Shown: one piece after another, positions 1 to 5,933 of the stretch
Numbering within the stretch: position 1 is the stretch's first letter
Layout of the letters: each line of letters begins with the position of its first letter
From: an uncultured Acidimicrobiales bacterium
GTDB lineage: Bacteria; Actinomycetota; Acidimicrobiia; Acidimicrobiales; UBA10347
Direction of reading: 5' to 3'
Length of the DNA: 16,365 nt
NCBI GenBank assembly: GCA_937942965.1
Contig: CALDGN010000359.1
Coordinates: forward strand, 1 to 16,365
Notes under the pieces: model-generated
Told to the model about the DNA's origin: nothing
The model's input: only the letters and a program-made list of their open reading frames with translations
Database searches by the model: none
Program-made: the position numbers and the translations under genes

Positions 1-82
1 GCAGCTGGTACATGCCGGACATGCCCGCGCCGATGATGAGGACGTCGTGGTCGACGTCTCGGCCCGCGACCGGCCGACTCAT
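1..82 (-). CDS. Partial flavin-dependent monooxygenase / NAD(P)-binding flavoprotein, N-terminus only
   Basis: Only the first 27 codons lie inside the window; the gene continues beyond base 1. The peptide ends in DVLIIGAGMSGMYQL, a beta strand plus GxGxxG-type FAD-binding turn that opens class B flavoprotein monooxygenases, including Baeyer-Villiger enzymes. The ATG at 82 has a GAGG-like Shine-Dalgarno about six bases upstream, which supports the start. It follows the maleylpyruvate isomerase-like gene by about 100 bases on the same strand, so the two, and perhaps the AraC regulator upstream, may form one transcription unit. The fold is fairly safe. The exact class (Baeyer-Villiger enzyme, N-hydroxylating monooxygenase or other flavoprotein) cannot be settled from 27 residues. 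Confidence 0.7.
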   Translation of the reverse strand, partial: MSRPVAGRDVDHDVLIIGAGMSGMYQL

Positions 83-181
83 CGCCGTACCTCGATCACG
101 TCTGGCCCGTGACGCCGAACACCATGAGACGAGTCTTGCCCCCGGTTGTCACTCGCGCCCAAACACGGCCAGCGCTGCGAC

Positions 182-898
182 CTACGTCTTGAGGAGCGTT
201 GACCAGTCCGCGGTTCCGGTGATCGATAGGCCAGCGTCACCGATCGTCTTGCGTCCCCAGAGAGCAAGCAAGAGCGGTTCCGGCTTGCCCGCTATGACCG
301 CTGCATCACCACTACCACCGGAGCGAACGTCGATCCGGCCCGGCTTGGCTGCCGGTGTCAGCGTCCAGGCTTGCTTGGGTCTCGTGGTCTCGAGGACGAG
401 CGAAGCGTCGAGCGTGTGCTTGCCGCGGGTGCGGACGAAGGTGTCGAGGAACTCGTCGATGCCATCGACAGCCTGCTTGGCGTCGATCTTGGTGCACTGA
501 TCCGACGCCGACTCGACGTCCCAGCGGTGGATGCACGTCTCGTGCAGCTGCCGACGAATCCACCACCCAACCGTGTTCTCTGAGCCGGGGTTGAAGTTCG
601 GGCACGGCGCGTCAGGGTCTAACGACCGCAACAGCTGCACCAAGGCTGCCGCTCCTACGTCGAACCATTCGCACAGCTCGTCACCGTCGAGCTTCGACTT
701 GGTGAAGCCCGGGCCCTTCATCGATCGCTCGGTGACGATGCGGGTCGCCCACCGGTGCACACCGCCAAGGTGAGCGACGACATCACGCGCCTTCCACCGG
801 CCGAGGTGATCAATCGGCGCAGCCAGATCGCCCGAGCGAGCGAGCTCGCTCATCCGGCCCGCTTCGGTCTCGATCACATTCACGGCATCGCCAATCAC
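182..898 (-). CDS. Maleylpyruvate isomerase / mycothiol-dependent DinB-fold family protein
   Basis: A 238-residue protein of the maleylpyruvate isomerase N-terminal (MDMPI_N, DinB-like four-helix) family. The signature DVVAHLGGVHRW occurs near residues 39-50 and LHETCIHRWDVE near 118-129. His48, Glu120 and His124 are placed like the metal ligands of this fold, which in known members activates the thiol of mycothiol. A C-terminal region of about 100 residues resembles the usual MDMPI_C extension. The start is a GTG at 898 without a convincing Shine-Dalgarno. A short reading frame, MTTSSLMMLL, ends overlapping this GTG, so coupled initiation is possible; a later GTG or ATG start is also possible. 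It lies 51 bases after the AraC regulator on the same strand. True maleylpyruvate isomerase activity is not implied, because most family members in actinobacteria are uncharacterised. Confidence 0.8.
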   Translation of the reverse strand: MIGDAVNVIETEAGRMSELARSGDLAAPIDHLGRWKARDVVAHLGGVHRWATRIVTERSMKGPGFTKSKLDGDELCEWFDVGAAALVQLLRSLDPDAPCPNFNPGSENTVGWWIRRQLHETCIHRWDVESASDQCTKIDAKQAVDGIDEFLDTFVRTRGKHTLDASLVLETTRPKQAWTLTPAAKPGRIDVRSGGSGDAAVIAGKPEPLLLALWGRKTIGDAGLSITGTADWSTLLKT

Positions 899-949
899 AA
901 CAACATCATGAGCGATGAAGTGGTCATCTCCTGACCAGGTTCGCGAGAT

Positions 950-1783
950 CTAGCCGACGGTGTCCATCCAGGCGGATGGGGACATGTCCATGTGGCGGCG
1001 GAAGTACTTGGCGAAGTTCGTCTGCTCGCTGAAGCCGAGCGTGTGCCCGACCTGGGACACCGATGCCTCGGGCTGCGACAACAAGCGGCGCGCTTCGAGC
1101 ACGACGCGTTCGTCGACGAGTTGCTTCGCGGTGCGGCCCGATACCTCGAGGCATGCACGCGAGATCGTCCGTGCCGAGTAGCCGAGCCGCTCGGCTCGCT
1201 CCCCCATCGTGACGGCGACGCTCAGGTCCGCTTCGAGATCGTCACGGAAGGCGACGTAGGCAGCGGGCAGTCGGTCGGTGAGTTCGCTTTGCTCTCGGCC
1301 AAGCCCCATTCGCACGAACACCAAATCACGGAGCGCGCCGAGTGCAACCGCACGCTCAACCGGGGTGCGCTCCATCTCTCGCTCGTGCTTCACCAGAGCG
1401 ATCACTGGCTTGAGTTGGCTCCGCGCTTCGTCGTCGATGTCGATCCAGCTCGCGCCGAGTTGCCACCGGTTCGACAGACGGGTCGGCGCGTCGCTGAACA
1501 AGATCAGCGTCGCGTCGAAATCCGATTCGACCCGCCAGCGGTGCACCTGACCGGGCTGAACGTGCAGCATGCGGTGTGGCCTCATCTCGACTTCGGCGAA
1601 GTCGACCTCGTGTACCCCCACACCCCGGCGGCCGATCATCACCATGTGGAAGTGCAGGCGCTCCATCCGGTCGAAATGCTCGGCCGGGTACCGCTTCATG
1701 AGCTCGCGGCGACTGACCATCTCGATCGGGTCGCTCCGACGCGCAGCTTGGAACCGAAGCGGGCGGATGTCGTCGGCACTCAT
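950..1783 (-). CDS. AraC-family transcriptional regulator
   Basis: A 277-residue protein with an N-terminal cupin-like sensor segment (His- and Gly-rich, roughly residues 40-100, with HVQPGQVHRW) and a C-terminal double helix-turn-helix of the AraC/XylS type (roughly 185-275). The second helix-turn-helix carries the typical VSQVGHTLGFSEQTNFAKYF followed by a conserved SPSAWM ending. Length is normal for the family. The ATG at 1783 has no clear Shine-Dalgarno. It is the first gene of a minus-strand run (regulator, isomerase-like protein, flavin monooxygenase), so it probably controls that run; this is inference. The effector is unknown. It is transcribed divergently from the LAFTG-anchored protein across a 155-base spacer. 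Confidence 0.9.
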   Translation of the reverse strand: MSADDIRPLRFQAARRSDPIEMVSRRELMKRYPAEHFDRMERLHFHMVMIGRRGVGVHEVDFAEVEMRPHRMLHVQPGQVHRWRVESDFDATLILFSDAPTRLSNRWQLGASWIDIDDEARSQLKPVIALVKHEREMERTPVERAVALGALRDLVFVRMGLGREQSELTDRLPAAYVAFRDDLEADLSVAVTMGERAERLGYSARTISRACLEVSGRTAKQLVDERVVLEARRLLSQPEASVSQVGHTLGFSEQTNFAKYFRRHMDMSPSAWMDTVG

Positions 1784-1938
1784 GGCATGAGTGTGCGAGC
1801 CCGATGGGCTGGCGTCAATCGATCGAGCGGTCGTTGTCCAATACGGATCGCAAGACCTCCACTTCGCACCTTCCCGATGGCCCCGGCATTCCGGATCATG
1901 GCGAATGACGCACCAACCCCACTGACCAAGGAGTCGTC

Positions 1939-2556
1939 ATGAAACGCATTCTCAGCAGTCTCGCCCTCACCGCTGCGCTGCTCGCAGCCTTCGCACCTGC
2001 AGCTGCCGCCAACGATCACAGCAACGCCGACCTCGAGGGCGTGAGCGTCAAGATCGACAACACGATCGAGGCGCCCGCGTTCGGTTTCGACGGTGAAACG
2101 CCGTTCGGGTCCCAGGGGCCTGTGGCCATCAACGCGACCGTCGAGTTCGCCGCATGCTGCGACGGCTTCTACGTCGTGGACATCGACGGCACGCAGGTGT
2201 CGATGAAGTGGATTGGCGACGCCCAGTTCGCCCGCGTCATCGAGCCTGGCACCTACGACCGCTACTACTTCACCTTCGGTGAGCCAGTGCTTGCCGGTGC
2301 CCGACTGAACGGTGCATCGACGCTTCCCGCAAACGTCACCGTTACCTCTCCGACCACGATGACCGTCGAAGTCGCCCCTGGCATGCAGGTCGGCGAAGGC
2401 TTCGACGCATTCATCGATCTGCAGCTCGTCGGCGCCGCTCCAGCACAGCTCGCGTTCACTGGCGCTGAGACGACCGTGCTGGCGATCATCGGTAGCACCG
2501 CCGTCGTTGCGGGCGCTGGCCTCGTCGCATGGAGCCGTCGCTCCGACGAGGACTGA
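1939..2556 (+). CDS. Secreted, sortase-anchored surface protein with LAFTG motif
   Basis: A 205-residue exported protein. Residues 1-24 form a signal peptide (KR start, hydrophobic stretch, AAA before the likely cleavage). The C-terminus has the classic cell-wall sorting layout: LAFTG at 171-175, a hydrophobic helix at about 179-198, then the charged tail RRSDED. LAxTG motifs are the substrates of class E sortases common in high-GC Gram-positives. The mature part (about 145 residues) is predicted beta-rich and contains a vicinal cysteine pair (AACCDGF, residues 71-77). I do not recognise the domain. The start is fixed by AAGGAG at 1928-1933, five bases before the ATG. It is monocistronic, ending at a strong intrinsic terminator. 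No sortase gene is in the window. Confidence 0.82.
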   Translation: MKRILSSLALTAALLAAFAPAAAANDHSNADLEGVSVKIDNTIEAPAFGFDGETPFGSQGPVAINATVEFAACCDGFYVVDIDGTQVSMKWIGDAQFARVIEPGTYDRYYFTFGEPVLAGARLNGASTLPANVTVTSPTTMTVEVAPGMQVGEGFDAFIDLQLVGAAPAQLAFTGAETTVLAIIGSTAVVAGAGLVAWSRRSDED

Positions 2557-2599
2557 CCCGCAAGCTGCGCTCACTGGTGCAGCACCCGCCAACGACAAC

Positions 2600-2642
2600 G
2601 TGCGCCCGGACCCCATGCCCGTCCGGGCGCACTGGCATTTTT
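2600..2642 (+). terminator. Intrinsic (Rho-independent) terminator after the LAFTG protein gene
   Basis: A perfect 12-bp stem, GTGCGCCCGGAC (2600-2611) pairing with GTCCGGGCGCAC (2621-2632), has a 9-base loop and is followed five bases later by a TTTTT tract (2638-2642). It lies 44 bases after the stop codon of the surface protein gene and before the next plus-strand gene, separating the two transcripts. Confidence 0.9.
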
Positions 2643-2716
2643 GACGTGAGCTTTATTGCCAGATTCTTGCAATCGACCTTCCGAGTCGTTGCTTCGCAGA
2701 ACCGAATCATGGCGAG

Positions 2717-3424
2717 ATGAACATGAACGAAGCTCTGCCATCCCTCTTGTCGTTCCGTGGACTCATCGGCCTCGGGCTCATCCTCGGTTGCGTAGGCGCC
2801 GCGCTTCTGGTGCCGCTCCTGCCCCGCTTGCGCCAGCGAAGCGTCGCCGCCGTTGCGATCGGGTTCCTTGCGTTCCAGGCGTTCCACTTACTCGAGCACC
2901 TGATCCAACTCGTCATGTGGTTTCTGCATCCGAGCGCTCCGCCGCACATGACACCGTGGGCGCTCGACGGGGTCGACGGCATCGCCGCCTGGTTTGCGCT
3001 GCTGCCAGGCGAAGCGACCGCGATGGCTGGCGGCATGGAAGGCCTCCACCTGGTTGGCAACGTGCTGTTCCTCGTCGGCATCATTGCGCTCGGGCGGGTC
3101 ACGCCCACGCCGCTCCCTGGCGTCAAGGCAGCGTTCGCATTGCAAGGGATCCACGTCGCCGAGCACGTACTTCTCACTGCCACGCTCTGGCTGTTCGGCA
3201 CCCCGATGGGTCTGTCAACGCTGTTCGGCGTTGCCTACAACTACAGCTGGGCGGGGACGATGCGGGTGTGGTTCCACTTCTTGATCAACCTCGGCGCGAC
3301 CATCCCCGCGGCGACAGCAGCGATGGTCTGGTGGAAGCAGACGCGCCGCGACTCGATTCCGCCTGCCCCCGAACCGGTCATCGATCTGCGTGACCGCAAG
3401 CTGGTTTCGGCGGCTACTGGGTGA
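2717..3424 (+). CDS. Polytopic membrane protein with repeated HxxEH motifs, function unknown
   Basis: A 235-residue integral membrane protein with about five to six hydrophobic segments (roughly 15-35, 42-70, 88-98, 108-127, 137-162 and 180-206). Histidine and glutamate recur inside or at the edge of these segments: HLLEH at 57-61, MEGLH at 107-111, HVAEH at 146-150 and WFHFLIN at 185-191. Such a pattern could bind a metal or haem within the membrane; this is inference. I do not recognise a named family. Two starts are possible, ATG 2717 or ATG 2723, and the Shine-Dalgarno is weak (GGCGAG). The C-terminus overlaps the convergent VOC gene by 11 bases. It lies downstream of a terminator, so it should have its own promoter in 2643-2716. 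Confidence 0.75.
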   Translation: MNMNEALPSLLSFRGLIGLGLILGCVGAALLVPLLPRLRQRSVAAVAIGFLAFQAFHLLEHLIQLVMWFLHPSAPPHMTPWALDGVDGIAAWFALLPGEATAMAGGMEGLHLVGNVLFLVGIIALGRVTPTPLPGVKAAFALQGIHVAEHVLLTATLWLFGTPMGLSTLFGVAYNYSWAGTMRVWFHFLINLGATIPAATAAMVWWKQTRRDSIPPAPEPVIDLRDRKLVSAATG

Positions 3425-3791
3425 GTGGCTGATCCCAGTCGGGATCGTCGAAGCGCTGAATCTCGATGAGATGACCGTCGGGGTCACGCAGAAACGCCTG
3501 CGTGATCCCGAAGCGCTCGTTGTACGACACGCGCTTCTCGAACTCCACACCGACACGTTCGAGCGCATGGCAGTACTTCTCGACGTCGTCCCGTACGAGC
3601 GTGACGATCACCCCATCCGGGACCGCCGGCCCGGCATGGTCGCAGACGCCGAGGAAAGCGCTGGAGGTGACCCGATAGATACGACACGCACCCTGGTCCG
3701 TGACCAGGGCGAGTCCGAGCGTGCTGCAATAGAACTCGTGGGCACGCTCCAGGTCGTCGACCTGCAGGAACGTCACCAACGCTTCGTGCAT
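3414..3791 (-). CDS. VOC-superfamily (glyoxalase/bleomycin resistance-type) protein
   Basis: A 125-residue single-module vicinal oxygen chelate protein. It begins with the family pattern TFLQVDDLERAHEFYCSTLGL (residues 7-27, read as two adjoining segments: a beta strand followed by the ERAHEFY helix). It ends in FLRDPDGHLIEIQRF, where the last Glu is the usual metal-ligand position. Length fits one VOC domain (two beta-alpha-beta-beta-beta units). It starts 14 bases after the stop of the F420-type nitroreductase on the same strand, so the two are probably co-transcribed. The 3' end overlaps the convergent membrane protein gene by 11 bases. The substrate is unknown; roles range from detoxification to dioxygenase chemistry. 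Confidence 0.85.
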   Translation of the reverse strand: MHEALVTFLQVDDLERAHEFYCSTLGLALVTDQGACRIYRVTSSAFLGVCDHAGPAVPDGVIVTLVRDDVEKYCHALERVGVEFEKRVSYNERFGITQAFLRDPDGHLIEIQRFDDPDWDQPLTQ

Positions 3792-3805
3792 GATGGACGT
3801 GGCGA

Positions 3806-4228
3806 TCAGGCGGCGTTGCGGACGAGCCGGAAGACGGGAATGACCCGAGGCGCGGCCTTGGCGGCGTATTCGTTGAAGTTGTCCATGACCGCCGCTTGGG
3901 CTTCGTACAGCCGATCGCGTTCATCGCCCTCGGTCAGCACGGCAGTGGCTTCGAACCTGTCCGTACCGACTTCGACGGTGACCTGCGGATTCGCGACCAG
4001 GTTGTAGTACCAGTTCGGGTGGGTCGGAGCGCCGCCCATCGAGGCGATGATCACGTGGTCATCGCCATCGGTTGAGTAGACGAGCGGCGAGCACAGCTCG
4101 CGGCCAGACTTCGCGCCGGTCATCGTGACGAGGATCATCGGGGCACCTTCGAACGGCCCGCCGCACACACCGTCGTTGGCCCGAAACTCTTCGATCACCT
4201 GCTGGTTGAAAGACAGTCGTTCGCTCAT
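3806..4228 (-). CDS. Deazaflavin (F420)-dependent nitroreductase family protein
   Basis: A 140-residue split-barrel protein of the Ddn-like nitroreductase/deazaflavin-binding family. Family motifs are clear: TGAKSGRELCSPLVY (residues 36-50), a DGDDHVIIASMGGAP stretch, and PNWYYNLVANPQVTVEVG, which together line the F420-binding groove in characterised relatives. I chose the ATG at 4228 rather than the ATG six bases upstream because GAGGAG (4235-4240 on the minus strand) is spaced six bases from 4228 but abuts 4234. An open frame continues far upstream but runs antisense through exonuclease III, so it is not coding. The gene is divergent from exonuclease III (45-base gap) and followed at 14 bases by the VOC gene. 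It implies F420 in the host. Confidence 0.88.
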   Translation of the reverse strand: MSERLSFNQQVIEEFRANDGVCGGPFEGAPMILVTMTGAKSGRELCSPLVYSTDGDDHVIIASMGGAPTHPNWYYNLVANPQVTVEVGTDRFEATAVLTEGDERDRLYEAQAAVMDNFNEYAAKAAPRVIPVFRLVRNAA

Positions 4229-4234
4229 CGTCAT

Positions 4235-4240
4235 CTCCTC
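4235..4240 (-). promoter_or_regulatory. Shine-Dalgarno GAGGAG that sets the nitroreductase start
   Basis: On the minus strand GAGGAG is followed directly by ATGACG and then ATG. The first ATG (4234) abuts the site; the second (4228) has the ideal six-base spacing, so 4228 is taken as the start. Confidence 0.7.
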
Positions 4241-4273
4241 GGTTCCGCTGGCCCAGGAACCTAGCGTGCGAGT

Positions 4274-5065
4274 GTGCGCATCATCAGCTGGAACGTGAAC
4301 TCGATCCGTTCTCGCCATGAACGGACGACCGCATTGCTCACCCGCCACGAACCCGACGTTGTATTGCTTCAAGAGACGAAGTGCACCGACGAGACGTTCG
4401 ACCCGATCGCCGAACCCTGGCGCGAGCTCGGTTACGAGGTCGCCCATCACGGCGTCAACCATTGGAACGGGGTTGCGATCTTGTCGAAGTGCGGGCTCGA
4501 TGATGTGGCGATCGGCTTCCCCGGCTCGAACCGCGAGCCGTATGACGAGGCCCGGTTGATCTCGGCGACATGCGGCGGGATCCGCATGCACAACGTCTAT
4601 GTGCCCAACGGGCGCGAGCTCGACAATCCGCACTACCTCTTCAAGCTCGTCTGGCTCGAGCGGTTGCGCACCGTGATCGACGCAAGCCGACCGACGCTGC
4701 TCGCCGGTGACTTCAACGTCGCACCCGCCGACATCGACATCTACGACCCGAAACGGTTCCGGCGCACGACGCATGCCAGCCCACCAGAGCGAGCGGCGAT
4801 CGAGGCGCTGCTGGATTGCGGCCTGGTCGATGTCGCTCGTACTCAGGCACCGGACACCGAAGGCATCTACACCTTCTGGAACTATCGGCCCGGCCAGTTC
4901 GAACGCAACCGAGGACTGCGCATCGACCTCGCCCTGGCGTCGGCCGATATCGCCAATCGAGTCGAAGCGATCACCGCCGATACGGCCGAGCGAACACCGC
5001 TGCCCGACGGAGCCGAAGGCGAGAAGCCATCGGACCATGCACCGCTCATCATCACATTGACCTAA
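4274..5065 (+). CDS. xthA: Exodeoxyribonuclease III (AP endonuclease, ExoIII family)
   Basis: A 263-residue endonuclease/exonuclease/phosphatase-fold enzyme that cuts DNA 5' to abasic sites and trims 3' ends in base excision repair. All catalytic motifs are visible: SWNVNSIRSR (Asn, residues 5-14), LLQETKC (metal-binding Glu34), a YVPNG motif, LAGDFNVAP (Asp and Asn), YTFWNY, RIDLALAS (Asp) and the C-terminal SDHAPLI (Asp-His pair). Length fits the family. The start is a GTG at 4274 with only a distant AGGA; there is no in-frame ATG close by. It is divergent from the nitroreductase across 45 bases. I see no intrinsic terminator; the next 208 bases hold a hairpin and then a small gene. Confidence 0.93.
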   Translation: MRIISWNVNSIRSRHERTTALLTRHEPDVVLLQETKCTDETFDPIAEPWRELGYEVAHHGVNHWNGVAILSKCGLDDVAIGFPGSNREPYDEARLISATCGGIRMHNVYVPNGRELDNPHYLFKLVWLERLRTVIDASRPTLLAGDFNVAPADIDIYDPKRFRRTTHASPPERAAIEALLDCGLVDVARTQAPDTEGIYTFWNYRPGQFERNRGLRIDLALASADIANRVEAITADTAERTPLPDGAEGEKPSDHAPLIITLT

Positions 5066-5193
5066 GCGGTTCGGCCCCGACCCTCGGGTAGAACAACCCA
5101 CGAAAACGAGCCAGATGGTCAGGGCCAATTGCCTGGGCCATGCGACCTAAAACGGCCCTCGACACGTCGCCTGATCGGGGGAAATCACCTCGG

Positions 5194-5226
5194 AAGTCCC
5201 GCCACGCCCGCAAGCAAGCGGGACTT
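5194..5226. repeat. 9-bp inverted repeat upstream of the small protein gene
   Basis: AAGTCCCGC (5194-5202) and GCGGGACTT (5218-5226) are perfect complements with a 15-base loop. There is no T tract on either side, so it is not a standard terminator. It lies 37 bases before the Shine-Dalgarno of the 58-residue gene and may be a 5' leader structure, a terminator for exonuclease III that lacks a T tract, or an operator. The rest of the 208-base spacer shows nothing I can name. Confidence 0.5.
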
Positions 5227-5273
5227 GCAAACTACTGTTCGCAGCAGCTCAGGCGAGGAAATAGGAGCTTCTG

Positions 5274-5450
5274 ATGACCACTCGGAACCCCCAGAACGCA
5301 GATGTGCAGGCCAGTCTCGAGATCCTTCTCGACGGGCTTGGCATCACGGTCGACGAACTCGACGCGCGACGGCCCAATCTCTCTTCAGACGAGCGGCGGG
5401 CGTGGCTGCTCGCCGACACGTTGCGCCAGGACGGCGTCCTCCAGGACTAA
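5274..5450 (+). CDS. Small hypothetical protein, 58 residues
   Basis: An ATG at 5274 is preceded by AGGAG (5263-5267) with a perfect six-base spacing, and the frame runs 58 codons to a TAA at 5450. The peptide is acidic and predicted helical: after a polar N-terminus it has ASLEILLDGLGI (residues 13-24), then TVDELDARRP, then SSDERRAWLLADTLRQDG. The leucine spacing suggests a short helical hairpin or a small protein-binding domain. I do not recognise it. Codon use matches the neighbourhood. It ends three bases before the stop codon of the convergent peroxiredoxin, and the two stops sit in the palindrome CTAACCGTTAG. It may act alone or regulate a neighbour; nothing in the sequence decides this. 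Confidence 0.7.
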   Translation: MTTRNPQNADVQASLEILLDGLGITVDELDARRPNLSSDERRAWLLADTLRQDGVLQD

Positions 5451-5453
5451 CCG

Positions 5454-5924
5454 TTAGCTCGCGGCGCGGAGCACCTCGAGTGCTTCGTCGGCGTGCTTGT
5501 CCATGCTGGTTTCGCTCGCCGTGTAGTGCATGAGCGTGCGATCCGTATCGATCACAAAGGTCGCTCGCTTCGTCGGAAGCGGTCCCATGCGCTTCACGCC
5601 ATAGGCCCTGGCGATGTTCTTCTTTGCGTCGCTCAGCAGCTTGAAGCCGAGCTCGTTCTCTTCGTCGAAGTCCTGAAGCAAACCCACCGGGTCTGCGCTC
5701 ACTCCCACGATCTGTGCACCGAGTTCAGCGAACTCTGACGACAGATCACGGAAGTGCTTGGCTTCGATCGTTCAACCAGGCGTCTTGGCCTTGATGTAGA
5801 AGTAGAGAACGAGCCGACCGTTGGCCAACAGTTCACCGAGACTGACGGTGTTTCCCTGCTGGTCGGGCAGTTCGAACTCGGGAACCTTGTCACCGATGTT
5901 CACGCCAGCGACGCTAGCGCGCAT
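5454..5924 (-). CDS. Selenocysteine-containing peroxiredoxin (AhpC/TSA, BCP-like), TGA at 5772-5774 read as Sec
   Basis: A thioredoxin-fold peroxiredoxin of 156 residues if the in-frame TGA at 5774-5772 is decoded as selenocysteine. N-terminal half: VNIGDKVPEFELPDQQG, then LVLYFYIKAKTPG. The TGA follows, then TIEAKHFRDLSSEFAELG, GVSADP and KRATFVIDTD. In BCP-type peroxiredoxins TPGC is the catalytic site, so the TGA replaces the peroxidatic Cys (residue 51) exactly. Thr48 and Arg120, the partners of that residue, are kept. The resolving Cys expected five residues later is Lys56, and the protein contains no cysteine, so it would be a 1-Sec enzyme reducing peroxides. Both halves share one frame with no indel. 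Start is uncertain: ATG 5924 or GTG 5903, neither with a Shine-Dalgarno. Alternatives are a sequencing error (TGT or TGC) or a nonsense mutant. No Sec machinery genes are in the window. Confidence 0.85.
5709..5769 (-). promoter_or_regulatory. Candidate bacterial SECIS hairpin region just 3' of the in-frame UGA
   Basis: Numbering mRNA bases after the UGA, three competing foldings are visible. (a) +3 to +28: GAUCGAAG pairs with CUUC and GAUC across a CGU bulge, loop CCAAGCA. (b) +27 to +38: UCUG-UCGU-CAGA. (c) +25 to +63: GAUCUGU (5741-5747 on the plus strand) pairs with ACAGAUC (5709-5715), enclosing a second perfect stem GAGUUC-GCU-GAACUC, 13 bp in total around a 5x5 internal loop. Bacterial SECIS elements lie directly after the UGA inside the coding region. 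As I recall, the apical loop is expected at about +16 to +37 with a G early in the loop: (b) fits the position, while (c) is stronger but its loop is at +43. Which one SelB would bind is not decided. Confidence 0.5.
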
Positions 5925-5933
5925 GATGGAGTG

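Noticed and set aside
992..1942. Long plus-strand open frame of 316 codons
   Set aside because: Antisense to the AraC gene; the frame is kept open by high-GC codon bias and its product resembles no protein family.
1780..2616. Minus-strand open frame of 278 codons opposite the LAFTG protein
   Set aside because: The plus-strand gene has a signal peptide, sorting signal, ribosome binding site and terminator; the antisense frame has none.
2641..2668. TTGACG after the terminator as a -35 box for the membrane protein gene
   Set aside because: No acceptable -10 sequence lies at 16-18 bases, so I do not call a promoter, although one must lie in this spacer.
4229..5128. Upstream extension of the nitroreductase into a 440-residue reading frame
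   Set aside because: It runs antisense through the well-supported exonuclease III gene, has no family similarity, and a clear Shine-Dalgarno fixes the start at 4228.
5447..5457. CTAACCGTTAG palindrome at the convergent stops as a terminator
   Set aside because: Only 5 bp with a one-base centre and no T tract; it arises from two facing stop codons.
5454..5924. Peroxiredoxin as a pseudogene split by a nonsense mutation
   Set aside because: The only interruption is TGA, at the single codon where Cys/Sec is expected, with both sides intact and conserved. A random nonsense change would rarely land there. It stays possible as a sequencing error and is noted as such.
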